Of a stretch of DNA of 64,000 nucleotides, positions 9,782-21,286 are shown one piece after another (the stretch's first letter is position 1; every line of letters starts with the position of its first letter). The DNA is taken from assembly GCA_032718475.1 (NCBI GenBank), contig JAUCBJ010007110.1, positions 1-64,000 of the forward strand. The letters are read 5' to 3'. The notes under the pieces were generated by a model, which was not told where the DNA came from, did not search any database, and saw only the letters and a program-made list of their open reading frames with translations. The stretch comes from Nemertoderma westbladi. Lineage: Eukaryota > Xenacoelomorpha > Nemertodermatida > Nemertodermatidae. The translations under genes were made by a program, and so were the position numbers.

Positions 9782-11231
9782 ATGCCACCTAAACATCAAC
9801 CTCCCACAATGATTTCACCAAACCTAAGCGAGTCAGAATTGGATACAACTCAGGAAGCACGTTTCCCAAACCCAGTCCCGACATTTGATATGGGTGCTCT
9901 GACCCAATTCCTTGCAGCTCAAAACGATGATGCGGACCAGCGTGCATGCCAGGTTGCTATGGAGGCAGAAGAATGGATGCTCCACTTTATGACGCACATA
10001 CAGGGCGACCCCAGCAAAACCCATGGAACCAGCGACCTGCTCCCTGACCATGGCTGGCGACCTGCAATGAGGCAGCTGGGCCTGCCATCACCCAAACAAC
10101 CAGGAGGATTATCGATACTTCCACAATGGTGAAAATCGATTGTGAAACATCCTTCGCAACCTTCCGGAGATGGTGACTGGCCTGGGAGATAAACTGCCAC
10201 TGACGGAAGGTGGCATGTACCCTCAGGCCACACAGGTATTTTCCCTCCTTGCGGCACTCGGTATGACAATACAGGAGATGTTGCGGATCATGCTTCGCAT
10301 CGATGTCCATGCACTGGAAACGATGATGGTCCAAATCCTCGATGGAATCCATTCCCAACTCTGGAATAAGCAATCAGTCGCTGTGGATCGCATTGCATTC
10401 CACTGCCGGATTCAGCACCAGGGTGAATCATTCGACTCCTTTCAGGTAGCCCTTGAGTAGCTAGCGAATGATGCACAGCTATGTGCACACTGTTGTGACA
10501 ATCAGCTCGTTACACAAATTCTGGTTGGAATCCGAGACAAGGAAACTTAGGAAGGATCTTCTGAAAATTCTCCCACAACCAAACCTGACAGTATGTGCAA
10601 AAACCTGCCAGAGTTTCGAGGCGAGTGGGAGAAACGAGACCATCCTTGGATCTGGTCAGCCAGTGGCCAAAATATCCCAGTACAAGGTGGACCAGAAAGC
10701 CTCCTGGACCCCTCCCCCACCAAACTCAAACCAGTCACAGCAGCCAACCCGCCAACTGCGGGGCAACCCCACACGCAGTTCGATTCGCAACCAAAAGGCA
10801 GCAAGGAACTGTGGCAACTGTGGCGGCACCCACCAACCTGGGAAGGACAACTGTCCTGCACGGTGGACCATATGCCGTGGGTGCGGGAAAACCGGACATG
10901 TCTTCCAGGTGTGCGGAGCTGATCCATGCACCCACCTGGCAATTCGGTATCAAAGAAGGGCCGCAACTCTAAGGGTGTCAATTCGATACTCCCCCGCCAC
11001 GGAATTAACCAGGTTGCACACAGTGGGACTACATGCAACCTCCAATACATTCCTGTGGCCATAGCAATACGTGGTGACCAACACCTTGGCACCATCCGCA
11101 ATGCACTCCCTGACACAGGCGCTTCTGCAACCGTTCTCTTGGAGCACTTATACTACTCCATGGGAGGCAAGAAGGGGGATCTGACACCCACTGCAGACCT
11201 CAACTGCTCGCACCAGATGGTCTCCCCCTAG
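9782..11231 (+). pseudogene. Ty3/Gypsy-like gag-protease fragment, several frameshifts
   Basis: An ATG at 9782 opens a gag-like frame that breaks near 10,130. Reading continues in other frames at 10,170-10,460 and 10,500-10,980. The nucleocapsid has two zinc knuckles (CGNCGGTHQPGKDNC, then CRGCGKTGHVFQVC near 10,880). A protease follows with ALPDTGASATVL near 11,105-11,140, the DTG active site being intact. Coding then decays; no RT, integrase or LTR is visible. It lies inside the channel-gene intron on the opposite strand. A related protease scrap lies at 35,245-35,460. Confidence 0.7.
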
Positions 11232-11783
11232 AGACATATGGGCGGGCCCCAGTACAGCTCTAGCTAGCAATACAGCTCTGCCTTATCGCATTATATGTAC
11301 TGGTCTGATAATATATATTAAGATATATTATGCTTATGGTATGAGATCATCTTCTGCTCTCGCAACCCACACTATGCAAAAAATGGTAAAATTTGCAAAT
11401 AAATGTTGTCATTTTCACCTGGTTGCTATGGTCGAGTTACAGCTGATACATCGAGCAGCTATAATGTCTAAGCGACAGCTGTTACATGACATGTACTGTA
11501 GCTATGCAAATGGTCTCCATTGCTCATGTTTAAGGGTCTGTATGAATTTTTTTGAGGGAATTTTTCTTAACTCAACCGACTGCTTCACAAAAACCAACAA
11601 TGGTTTAGATTGGAATTTGTTGGCAAAAAAAACCCACTCAGCCTATTGATGTATTTGTCATACTTATGTACTTTTCGTCCGTGGGACAAATAGTCCAAGG
11701 GGCAAAAAGCTCGGATGAAATGTCCTACATATTATATAATTAATATTGTGGATTATTATAAAGTACCGGTACTAATACTATAC
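11232..11783. other. Intron of the DEG/ENaC gene, 5' part: no gene seen
   Basis: AT-rich sequence with the inverted CATAGCAAC partner near 11,410; nothing else recognised. Confidence 0.5.
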
Positions 11784-12656
11784 CTGTGACATTGAAAACA
11801 TTGCCATTGCTGACACATCAGAGTAGTCAAAAGATTCAGAATTTTCCCATGCTTGAAAGAAATCTCCTCCCCAAGCAGGTGACCCACAATCATCTTCATC
11901 TGCATGGTTTCCACAGTCATCTGTAAAGTCACATCCCATATGGAGTGGGTAGCAAACCGCAGTACCAGCAATTACAAGGTTGCAAGGCTTTAAAACATCA
12001 GAAGATTTGCGATTCTCTTCCGTCATAAAAGATACATCCTCGCCATTTGCTTTTATCTTCCGTAGATATACATTTCCAATAAGTTCCTTTGTATCGCAGT
12101 TGTACAAACAACCAGCTTCATCTGACAAACTCGTACAATCATCAACACCATTGCAAACACTATCATTAGGAATGCAATCACCAAATCCACAATCGAATTG
12201 TGAGGCATACTCACACTCATTTATTTCCGAATTATCAACATTCTTAGAATATATGTTAAATTTATTTTTTGCTTTATAAATCGCATCCGTTATTCTTGCA
12301 CGGGCATAATAATCAAGACCAACCAAGTCGTTAAATGGACTCTGAGAAAATTCTGTATCCAGTCCAAATTGATCTTTTCGTATGTTGTTCTCATTACATA
12401 ATGTAATAGCTGGAAATTCTAGAGGGTGTTCTTTTTTGCTTTGGAAAGATGTGGTTGTCGGCAAGTTAGTATAATCTAAGAGCAGCAAACAGACTTGTAG
12501 CAAATATCCACTAATCCCACCCAGTAGCAACACTATCCATATGTAACGCCATACACGATTAGGAGGTTTTACAGCCCTGGGTGCCCCATGGAGTGTTACA
12601 CCCTCCAAGAAACCACTACATATTTTTGAAAGTGATTTCTTTTCGGATTCTGTCAT
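11784..12656 (-). CDS. DEG/ENaC-family channel, exon 1 (N-terminus, TM1, two LDL-receptor class A modules)
   Basis: Starts at the first in-frame ATG (12656, MTESEKKSLS). It encodes 291 residues and ends in phase 0 at TCACAG followed by the donor GTATAG. The cytoplasmic part holds the conserved His-Gly gating motif (TLHGAPRAV, about residue 24). TM1 is near residues 37-61. FPAITLCNENNIRK near residue 80 is the family signature after TM1. Two LDLa modules follow: residues about 147-182 (CGFGDCIPNDSVCNGVDDC) and about 224-255 (C-x6-CDFTDDCGNHADEDDC), each with the acidic Ca2+-binding tail. LDLa-bearing DEG/ENaC subunits occur in invertebrates. It joins exon 2 across a 3.5-kb intron without changing frame. 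Confidence 0.9.
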
Positions 12657-13596
12657 ATTAAAGTAGATTTTGATCTTGATATTTAACACTGGAATTTGGA
12701 CTTGACATAGACAATTAAAAATGATTTAAAATAAATAACAATAATATTAGAGATTGGCCTAAAGTTTTGGAGAAACCAAACTTCCTGGGGACTTTTAGCA
12801 TCATTTCGAAAACCCATATTACATAGCATAGAGAGAGGGTCAGATATGTACACTGTTCACAGTGTACAACATGTTCCATACTGCAATGCTTTTGGATTTT
12901 AAAAATGGGTACGAATTATTCAGCTCCCAATTGCCCGGATCCGAAAAGACACCAGACAATTTGGACCCGGACAATTTGGTCCCATATATAAAATATATTA
13001 TTTTAATAAAACAGTTTAACAATATTGAAATGCGAAAATAAACGGGTGAGCACAACTAATAAAGATTATGAAGAATATAAACATATGTAATATTAAATAT
13101 AAATCACTATATATTTTTTTTTTCGTAAACAGTAGTATAGCATATGAATGAATGAGTGCAGTATACGGTATATTGTAGTTGATGGTGCATAGATTGTTGT
13201 CTTGTCACATGGCGTCCCGCCCCTTATAACATTAAATTGACAATGTCGATTAATATTCCACATCCACAACCACTTCCTAATCCCACTAGACACAGCGCTG
13301 TCCTACTGTACATAATTTGCAGAGTAACAAGACTGGCATCTCGAGCTGCTCATCTAGGAACTGCATGAAACGCATTTTATTGGTACTGTACTTTGCTAAG
13401 CTATGCCCAATCGCATGCGCCTGATGATTTTCAATCAGGCAAACTCAACCCCAGGTCAGGGAATAAGATAGTACCTTCTAACCCACCAATCACTACAAGA
13501 CATATTATGAAATACATTTTTAAACTCGTTTTAATCTATCTATGACTAAGATTTGCATGCAAACTGTACTGAATCTTAGGAATATGGACATGAATC
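12657..13596. other. Upstream of the channel gene: no gene seen
   Basis: Presumed promoter and 5' UTR side of the minus-strand channel gene, but no core element is convincing. Holds a 10-bp-arm palindrome at 12,847-12,868 (TGTACACTGT, 2-nt spacer, its complement). Confidence 0.4.
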
Positions 13597-13928
13597 GGTG
13601 ATAAAGTCCATGATGGATTGCATCGATGACATTCGGGGTTGGATGTTAGCCAACAAACTGAAACTAAACGACGCTAAAACTGAATTCATCATATCAGGCA
13701 CAAAGCAACAACTTGAGACACAAAAATCAACACATAATCAATAAAAATCTACATTAACCGAGAAGATAGTGTTAATAATCTTGGCGTTTGGTTCGACTCC
13801 CAGCTAGCTATGGGTAAAAAATCCATTGAAAAAAACTTGTAACGGAGCTTTTTACCATTTGCATAACATTCGGTCAGATGATAAATCAGCTAACACTATC
13901 ATCCATGCACTCATCACCAGCAGGCTAG
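13597..13928 (+). pseudogene. CR1/L2-like LINE RT C-terminal fragment, left half
   Basis: The plus strand reads DDIRGWMLANKLKLNDAKTEF, frameshifted NNLGVWFDSQL, and NTIIHALITSRL, the thumb and post-RT blocks of CR1/L2-like LINEs. It stops abruptly at GGCTAG (13,923-13,928). The next expected residues (DYCNR) occur at 34,093 after the same hexamer, so this and 34,090-34,345 appear to be two halves of one LINE split by a 20-kb insertion. Confidence 0.7.
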
Positions 13929-14636
13929 GCGGTTATATTGAAAAATATCGAGACATAAAATATATCGAGACATGAAAAATATCGAGAGCAAAAATAACAC
14001 GAGCAGTAAAAACATAGAGTGTTGAAAAATATCGATAATATCGCGAGCTCAAAAAATATCGAGAGTAAAAATATCGAGTGTTGACAAATTTCGAGAGTAA
14101 AAATATCGAGTGTTGAAAAATATCGATAATATCGAGAGTTCAAAAAATACCGAGAGTAAAAATATCGAGAGTATAAATATCAAGAGTAAAAATATTGAGA
14201 GTAAAAATATCGAGAGTAAAAATATCGCGAGGAAACATATCATGAGTAAAAATATCGAGAACAAAAAATATCGAGAGTAAAAATATCAAATGTTGAAAAA
14301 TATCGAGAGTAAAAATATAGAGTGTTGAAACATATCGAGAGTGAAAATATAGAGTGTTGAAAAATATTGAGAGTAAAAACATCGAGAGTAAAAATATTGA
14401 GTGTTGAAAAATATCGAGAGTAAAAATATTGCGAGTAAAAATATCGAGAGTAAAAACATTGAGAGTAAAAATATCGAGTGTTGAAAAATATTTAGAGTAA
14501 AAATATCGAATGTTGAAAAATATCGAGAGTAAAAATATCAAGTGTTGAAAAATATCAAGAGTAAAAATATCGAGAGTAAAACTATCGAGCGTAAAAATAT
14601 CGAGAGTAAAAATACAGAGAGTAAAAATGTAAGGAA
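13929..14636. repeat. 15-bp satellite array, left arm
   Basis: Dozens of imperfect copies of TATCGAGAGTAAAAA, mixed with a variant carrying GTGTTGAAAAATATCGA. No coding role; the Ile/Phe/Leu-rich open stretches here come from the repeat itself. Confidence 0.9.
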
Positions 14637-14645
14637 ATACTATTA

Positions 14646-15165
14646 ATGTTTAGTGTTTTGTTTAACTGCACCAATTCTACAGTATCTGAAGAAAGAGAAA
14701 GTCTGCATGTGAAGGATTATAGAATATACGGTACCTACCTAGAACAGAACTACACGATTCTTGAATCCGGGTTCAACATCCATGATTCCTTTCATACCAT
14801 TAAAAAGAATATCGTATCCCATTTAGCGGACAGCGATGAAAAAAGATTACAGCAGCTATTAGAAGAACAAGAACTCGGCGATCGGAAGCCATCTGCTGTG
14901 CTTCGGCAGATGCAACTGGAAACGGAAACGACCAAATTATTCGTTTATGGTTCTTGGTGATTATGCCCGCAATAGAAAGCACCGTTCTGAGTACTCTCAA
15001 AGTTCTCATCCTCAAAATTCTTCAATTCCTTCGTCCTTTCCGATCTCCCAAGTAGCTGATAACCAGCCCCATCCTAACAATACTCACCAATCGACTTCAG
15101 AAATCAACCTGCTACAACAATCGCAAAATATACTAATGGAAACTCAAAGAGCGCTGTCGGAGTAA
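14646..15165 (+). pseudogene. Ty3/Gypsy gag fragment
   Basis: Frame with SDEKRLQQLLEEQELGDRKP then SAVLRQMQLETET, the conserved capsid segment of Ty3/Gypsy Gag ('ELGDRKPS.LLR.M'). A stop follows near 14,960, with frameshifted Ser/Pro/Gln-rich sequence to 15,165 (QSQNILMETQRALSE). The first ~110 bp are shared with 32,954-33,079, so the upstream part is probably LTR rather than gag. The 19-bp minisatellite begins directly downstream. Confidence 0.65.
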
Positions 15166-15216
15166 ATTTCCGAAATAAACGGTCGATGTCGCATACACGG
15201 AATTGTCATGTCGGAC

Positions 15217-15850
15217 GGACATGTCATGCTCGCAGCGAGATGTCATGCTTGCAGCGAGATGTCATGCGCAGCGAGATGTCATGCTCGCAGCGAGATGTCA
15301 TGCTCGCAGCGAGATGTCATGCTCGCAGCGAGATGTCATGCTCGCAGCGAGATGTCATGCTCGCAGCGAGATGTCATGCTCGCAGCGAGATGTCATGCTC
15401 GCAGCGAGATGTCATGCTCGCAGCGAGATGTCATGCTCGCAGCGAGATGTCATGCTCGCAGCGTGATGTCATGCTCGCAGCGAGATGTCATGCTCGCAAC
15501 GAGATGTCATGCTCGCAGCGAGATGTCATGCTCGCAACGAGATGTCATGCTCGCAGCGAGATGTCATGCTCGCAGCGAGATGTCATGCTCGCAGCGAGAT
15601 GTCATGCTCACAGCGAGATGTCATGCTCGCAGCGAGATGTCATGCTCGCAGCGAGATGTCATGCTCGCAGCGAGATGTCATGCTCGCAGCGAGATGTCAT
15701 GCTCGAAGCGAGATGTCATGCTCGCAGCGAGATGTCATGCTCGCAGCGAGATGTCATGCTCGCAGCGAGATGTCATGCTCGCAGCGAGATGTCATGCTCA
15801 CAGCGAAATGTCTTTCTCGCAGCAAGATGTCATTCTTGCAGCGAGATGTC
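15217..15850. repeat. 19-bp palindrome-containing minisatellite, about 33 copies
   Basis: Tandem TGTCATGCTCGCAGCGAGA; each unit contains CTCGC-A-GCGAG, an inverted repeat. Because 19 is not a multiple of 3 and the unit lacks stops, all three plus frames are open and encode the same 19-residue cycle (MSCSQRDVMLAARCHARSE). One early unit is short by 2 bp; the last units diverge toward the variant seen at 18.6-18.9 kb. I do not consider it protein-coding. Confidence 0.95.
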
Positions 15851-16489
15851 TATTACAGTAGATTCCTGGGAAATGCTGGCCACTTGAATGGATTTTTAGA
15901 TATACAGTAGTGTGTCGAGTTGAGAAGATACTTTTTCCATGTTTTTTCTGACCAAAAATTTCAAAAAAAATTTTCGTAGCCAGTATTGCCAATCGATTCC
16001 CTATCAAAAATAACGCAAAAAATTGTTAAAGCAAAAAAACGTGGGGGGGGGTAAGTTTTTTTTAGAGCCGCTATAACTCCGGAACGCTTTGTCCAAATTC
16101 GAAGGGGTTTTTATTTTTCAACTTAATTCGATGTCCTCTTTCAGCATATCTCGAACCCATGTTTCGAAACCCCAAACATCGCCATTCAAAAATAACATTT
16201 TCTAGTTCTACAATTTTACCAATTTCAAAAAGTTGCAATATTTTATTAACGCCTTTACGGAATTCGATGGGGTTTTCGATTTTTATCTTAAACGCCAATA
16301 TCCCGAATCTCACTAGCCTAGTTTTGAAGCACCAATTCCAAGACCTCAACATACTCTTTTGAGGAAATTTTTCTAGACTAATTTGTATTTGATTACATTC
16401 ATAAGGATTTCTTATTACTGTATGCATATAAATTGATATAACTTGATAAAATAAAATTAACATATGTTAAACGTGTTCTAGGGCTACAC
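15851..16489. other. No gene seen
   Basis: AT-rich spacer with a G8 run near 16,042. A phrase like 'GCTATAACTC' recurs near 16,067 and 19,130, perhaps from a diffuse older repeat. Confidence 0.5.
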
Positions 16490-16813
16490 ATGTATGCGTC
16501 ATCAACGCTTGCACTACACATAATAGGCGGAAATACAATGGTTGAAGACATTCTAGAACGCTCCCCTCAAACCATTTTACAACCAGAAGTTCTAGAACAG
16601 TATCGGGCCTTTCGAAACGAAAGAAATACTCATTTTGAATCGCAGGGATACGCCAATGGCCCGGCGTTTACATCAACTACTTGGCGAGCGCCAGGCCAAA
16701 AATACCGTCACGTTATAACCCGCGCTACCTGTCATGGATTTCACAACAAATTGTGTGAAAATAAAACACCTTTCCACAGGCTCACAACAGACTGCACCTG
16801 TCGGTTTTGCTGA
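16490..16813 (+). CDS. Unrecognised 107-aa ORF, Cys/His-rich C-terminus
   Basis: ATG at 16,490, stop at 16,811. The product has an ordinary, non-repetitive composition unlike the AT-rich spacer, with DILERSPQTILQPEVLEQYR early and a C-terminal cluster CHGFHNKLCENK ... DCTCRFC. I do not recognise it. A TTCTAG acceptor-like site lies just upstream (16,475-16,480), so it may be a terminal exon or a fragment of an element; it may also be chance. Confidence 0.25.
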   Translation: MYASSTLALHIIGGNTMVEDILERSPQTILQPEVLEQYRAFRNERNTHFESQGYANGPAFTSTTWRAPGQKYRHVITRATCHGFHNKLCENKTPFHRLTTDCTCRFC

Positions 16814-17603
16814 GGGTGCTGCAGCGACCGATTACATGTTATCAGCTGTAAATCATCCCCAACTATGGCCAAACTAGCATCTGGCCAAATGAACGGTCTT
16901 TCTTCTTTTAAATAATGTATTATAATATTAATATTAATTTAGTAAATTACAAAAAATTACACTTTTACTGTGTTAGATTTTAATGTTAATGTATATAATA
17001 TAATTATTATTAATATACTTTCCTTTTACCCCGGTTGGGGGTGTTGATTCTTAAAAAAAAAAAAATATATATATATAAATTGATGTAGTTATCAATTTAT
17101 TAACTAAACTCGATATCGCGCATCGGACCAGTATAGTTTCGAAATTCCAAAACGAGGTCTTCACTATTTGCAGGTTGATTTTGTTCTAGATTAAGCAACT
17201 AATAATAGATCAAATTTCTTAGTAATTATTGCATGAAATATGATTGTATTTTTTTTTTTTGAAATACATGACCAGTCCGTGGTGGCGAAGTACATTTTTC
17301 AGGTATTCGTTTTGGTGGAGAATGATTGGTAATTGAAATGAAGTTGACAAGATGTTGATGAGAGGGATATGGTAACTTAAGCTTGCTGAAATGTAATGTT
17401 TTGACTTTGTGTAAGAATTTAGTTAGTACATTATGTCTATTGAACTTGTATCGAAATTGAAATTTGTATTATTTGTTTCATTGAATTGTTTTGAGTATGA
17501 ATTTAGTTAGAATTAATTTAGTATTGAACATGTATCGAAATTTAAATGTGTAATATTTGTTTTATTGTATTGAAATTGTGTATTATTTTGAACTGTATTA
17601 TTT
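16814..17603. other. No gene seen; short A and T runs
   Basis: AT-rich spacer with homopolymer runs near 17,054 and 17,250. Nothing supported. Confidence 0.5.
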
Positions 17604-17701
17604 GTGGGGCGAGCCACGAAGTTGGCGGAGCCTTAGCGAATTGACACTGTTAGGGGGTGGGTCAATTTATGCAAATAGTTGTCGTCGTCGTCGTCGTCGT
17701 T

Positions 17702-17735
<34 letters not shown>

Positions 17736-18123
17736 TTGTCGTCGTCGTCGTTACGATTTTGACATGCTAATAACTTTGTCGGATTTAAAGCTGCAAAGTT
17801 GAAAATTTGTAGGTATCAATATGAGCAAAAGTTGAGATTTTTGAGAGACTTTCAGACGCCATCAGTGCAATGGTCTCCCGCTAGAGGGCCACATGTCTAA
17901 ACATTAAATGCCCTCCCATTTCTTTGCTTTTAATCCGTTTAAGTTGAAACTTGGCAGATATGTATTAGACCATTAGCTGTGACTTTCAAAGGAGGCGAAT
18001 CCATCTGCAGTTCTCCAGTCTGCCGCTAGAGGGCCAACGTGACTATTTGCATAAATTGACCTACCCCCTAACAGTGTCAATTCGCTAAGGCTCTGCCAAC
18101 TTCGTGCTGCGCGAAGTCCCCAC
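17604..18123. mobile_element. MITE-like element with ~75-bp terminal inverted repeats
   Basis: 17,604-17,675 and 18,046-18,123 are near-perfect reverse complements, including CGAATTGACACTGTTAGGGG and TCAATTTATGCAAATAGT. The outer tips differ by a few bases and I cannot define a target duplication. The 370-bp interior carries a GTC microsatellite (17,682-17,755) and no ORF. Superfamily unknown. Confidence 0.7.
17682..17755. repeat. (GTC)n microsatellite
   Basis: About 24 GTC/GTT-type triplets with few interruptions inside the MITE. Confidence 0.9.
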
Positions 18124-18159
18124 TTCGTGTATATTATGTACTGTTATACGGTCAACAAA

Positions 18160-18182
18160 CTATTATCTATCTATCTATCTAC
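18160..18182. repeat. (TATC)n microsatellite
   Basis: Five to six TATC/CTAT units next to the MITE. Confidence 0.8.
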
Positions 18183-18595
18183 ATAATTAGTTCTATACTA
18201 TTTCTCGTTATCTCTTTTACTTGAAATAAAAATGCATCGTTCATTGAAGATAGTGCGTGTTCATTGAGTTGTTCAACTAGTAGTTGCAGTGATCTTCGTA
18301 TACGTGGCATATACATGTGGATGTCATTTTTTACTGTCTAGTTCCCTTGGCCATCTTAACCTTGGATGATAATCATAGCCATCTTCTCCAATTAGCTCTT
18401 CTCGGCGTCGACGCAATGTCTTCGGACTAATATTCATCAATCTACAGTAGCTATATCATCAGTTTTAAACCGTCGTTGAAAATGTAAGCAATCTTCGTCG
18501 ACAACTATTTTTGACCGACCCATTTCAGTGTTACAAGTAAAGTACAGATTGAGATACTGGATTCAGTAAAATAAACATAAACAGAAAAATGGGAC

Positions 18596-18922
18596 ATTTC
18601 GCAGCGAGAATGGCATCTCGCTGCGAGAATGCAATCTCGCTGCGAGAATGCAATCTCGCTGAGAGAATGCAATCTCGCTGCGAGAATGCATTCTCACTGC
18701 GAGAATGACGTCTCGCTCCGAGAATGACGTCTCGCTCCGAGAATGACGTCTCGCTCCGAGAATGACGTCTTGCTCCGAGAATGACGTCTCGCTGCGAGAA
18801 TGACATCTCGCTCCGAGAATGGCATCTCGCTGCGCGAATGACATCTCGCTGCGAGAACGACATCTCGCTCCAAGAATGACATCTTGCTGCGAGAATGAAA
18901 TCTCGCTGCGCGAATGACATCA
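18596..18922. repeat. 19-bp minisatellite, inverted relative to the array at 15.2-15.9 kb
   Basis: Tandem CTCGCTGCGAGAATGACGT-type units, 19 bp, the reverse complement of a variant of the 15.2-kb unit, with the same CTCGC/GCGAG palindrome (some units CTCGCTCCGAG). About 17 copies; several minus frames are open for the same reason as in the first array. Confidence 0.92.
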
Positions 18923-19185
18923 TTTTTTTGACAATTTTAAAATTTTTTTGAAAGGCGCTCTACAGTGGCTCGAAAAAACCCTAGGTTATTGCTTAGCCGA
19001 CGCCGGGATACGAAACAAGGGATTAATTAGTGAATTCGTTTTTTTTTTTCATAAAAGATTACCACGCCTTTTTTCCGAAAATGTCCGTCAAAGTTGAAAA
19101 AACGGACAAAATGACTTTGCGGGATCCGCTATAACTCGGCTAATATTAATCGTACGGGGACGAAAGTAACGCGGTTGGAAAGGGG
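18923..19185. other. Spacer between minisatellite and LINE copy
   Basis: AT-rich with T runs; no gene seen. Confidence 0.5.
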
Positions 19186-19199
19186 AAGAGTTGTACTAC

Positions 19200-21249
19200 T
19201 ACTACTACTACTAGGATCGGCATGCTGCATTGCAGCTGCATTTTTAAGAATGCTGTGCCGGCTTGTCGACAAAATTGCGCCACCACAACTCCCTATCACC
19301 CATGACATTTGCTAGATCATCCGCATCTTCAAGACCAGTGTCCTTTAAGATGCGTCTCAAGAAAGTCATGGGCTGTCCACCATGCTTATTCACTCCATGA
19401 GGCTGCCAAAGTACAAGATTATGCACTGGCTGGTCCTCACGGCGAAAGCAATGTCTTGCAAAGCGGAGGCGATTTTGTTCTAGTGTCAAGCTTGGGGGAA
19501 CCAATGAGACACCTCCAATGTTATATAGTGTCTGGTTGGAGATGTGTGCATTGTACTTGACACAATGAACCCGGCGTAGCATTCTTGTGAATGTGCCATC
19601 CAGAGATTTGGTGTCCTCAGCAGTTAGAGCCCAGCATGGACTCCCATAGAGGAGTACTGGAACTACTGCTGCTCTAAATAATCGGACCTTAAGTTTCCGA
19701 TTAATTCTCGGTGACTTCCAAATCCTGGAAAGCCTATTCAAGGCTGCCCATGCCTTTCCCTTACGTATTCGAAGGTCCTCACCTGACTTCCGGATCCATG
19801 ATCCCAGGTAACAGAAGTCGTCCACATGCTCAAGCATACCATCCTTTGAGCTTATGCTCATCCGATCAGAAACTTGCTGAGGACTTTCAAAGTTAACGGT
19901 CAGAATTTTGGTCTTTCTGGAGTTAATAAAAAGACAAACACTAGAAGCAGCATGTTCTAATGAACTGAGGAGCCGTTGGGCTCCCTCTAATGATTCTGAG
20001 AGGACTCCTAAGTCATCAGCAAAGTCTAGATCAGTTAGGTACTTGGCAGGATTTCCTCGACTTCTGGAGCCAGTAGGTGGAGTTATCATCACCCCATCAT
20101 CATTATGATGATCTAAGGACACGCGTAGAACATAGTCAACCACAATAATGAACAAGAATGGTGCAAGTGTGTCTCCTTGGAGGACGCCCCATAACACTTC
20201 AAATGGTTCTGTGTCACCGTCAACAGTAGACACAAATGTTGTCGAACCATCGTATACTGATCTGATTGCTGCAATAATTTCATCAGGAATCCCATATAAT
20301 GAAAGTATGCTGAACATACGTGAGCGAGAGACTGAATCAAAGGCCTTGAAGAAGTCAACAAAGATAACAGCCAGATGCCTGTCTTTCTTTTTTGATAATT
20401 CTTCAATTATCCTTCTAAGTGCCAAAATGGGCTCCATGGTCCCACGACCTTTACGGAACCCATTCTGATTTCCACGGAGCAGTCTCTCAATGGGATCCCT
20501 GATGCGATTTAATAGAATCCTATTGTATAGCTTTGCAGCAATCTAGATCAATGAGATTCCCCGAAAAGAACCATAGAGTGTTAGGTTGCCCTTCTTGGGA
20601 ACTGGCACCAACTTATTTGTTTTCATTTCTTGTGGGACTCTTGTTGTTCGGTACATGTCTACTATGATGGGATAGATGAGCTTTAAACACTCAGGTATTT
20701 TAAAGACCTCAGGGGGAACACCATCTACTCCACTGGCACGATTGGACTTAATGCTCTTTGCAGCAGCCTTCACTTCTGCAAAGGAGATATCGCCAATGGG
20801 AATATCTGGGAGTACAGACTCAGACACTTTTACTTCTATAAAGTTATCAGGCAATACCCTGTCATTATTGAGGAGCTTTTCAAAGTGGGCTTTCCAACCA
20901 TTGAGGCGATCGGCTGGTGATTCAGCCTTAACCTTGGTGGTTGGTTGGCTTTTCCGCCCAGTAAGCAGATTGATTGATTTCCATGCCTGGGATGATTGCC
21001 TGCTGTCGTCAGCATCATTGATGGCATCAACCTGTTGGTTTATTAGCTCCTGTAGATTAACAGAGTACTGCCTGTTCAGGGACCTAGATGCAGCCTTAAC
21101 TGCATTCTTGGCCGCTGTAGTCTGTTTTTGAGTCGGGACTCTTTCTGCGCCTTATGAAGGTCATTTCGGCACTTCTGAATTTTGTTGTCAGTCCAGGGGG
21201 CCCTTTTCCTGTTTCGAGGGTATACAGGAACTGTTTCTGCAGCTGCTAA
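19200..21249 (-). mobile_element. RTE-like LINE copy A, 5'-truncated, with 14-bp target duplication
   Basis: Minus-strand 3' end with an (AGT)n tail next to GCCGATCCTAGT. The target duplication AAGAGTTGTACTAC occurs at 19,186-19,199 and 21,273-21,286. Between the 5' truncation point (about 21,249) and the right duplication is ~23 bp of filler that partly repeats the target (GATAAGAGTTG), typical of LINE 5' junction repair. Confidence 0.85.
19244..21249 (-). pseudogene. RTE-like LINE ORF, copy A: RT and C-terminal domain, two disabling changes
   Basis: Same protein as copies B and C from about VPVYPRNRKRAPWTDN onward: RT with SGVDGVPPEVFK, GFRKGRGTMEP, FVDFFKAFDS and FADDLGVLS, then the C-terminal RMLRRVHCVK region, ending DKPAQHS at 19,244. 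Relative to copy B there is a TAG replacing a Ser codon near 20,544 and a 2-nt insertion in a T run near 21,126. The endonuclease is absent by 5' truncation. Confidence 0.85.
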
Positions 21250-21286
21250 GATAAGAGTTGATAAGATCTGATAAGAGTTGTACTAC

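Noticed and set aside
13925-14541. Minus-strand Phe/Leu/Ile-rich ORFs resembling membrane proteins
   Set aside because: Products of the 15-bp satellite; hydrophobicity comes from TTTTTA/ATATT units.
15186-15910. Three long overlapping plus-strand ORFs (up to 233 codons) rich in Cys, Arg and Met
   Set aside because: They are the three frames of a 19-bp tandem repeat without stops and encode the same cycle; there is no non-repeat coding sequence attached.
18531-18923. Minus-strand ORFs of up to 130 codons
   Set aside because: Same 19-bp repeat effect in the inverted array.
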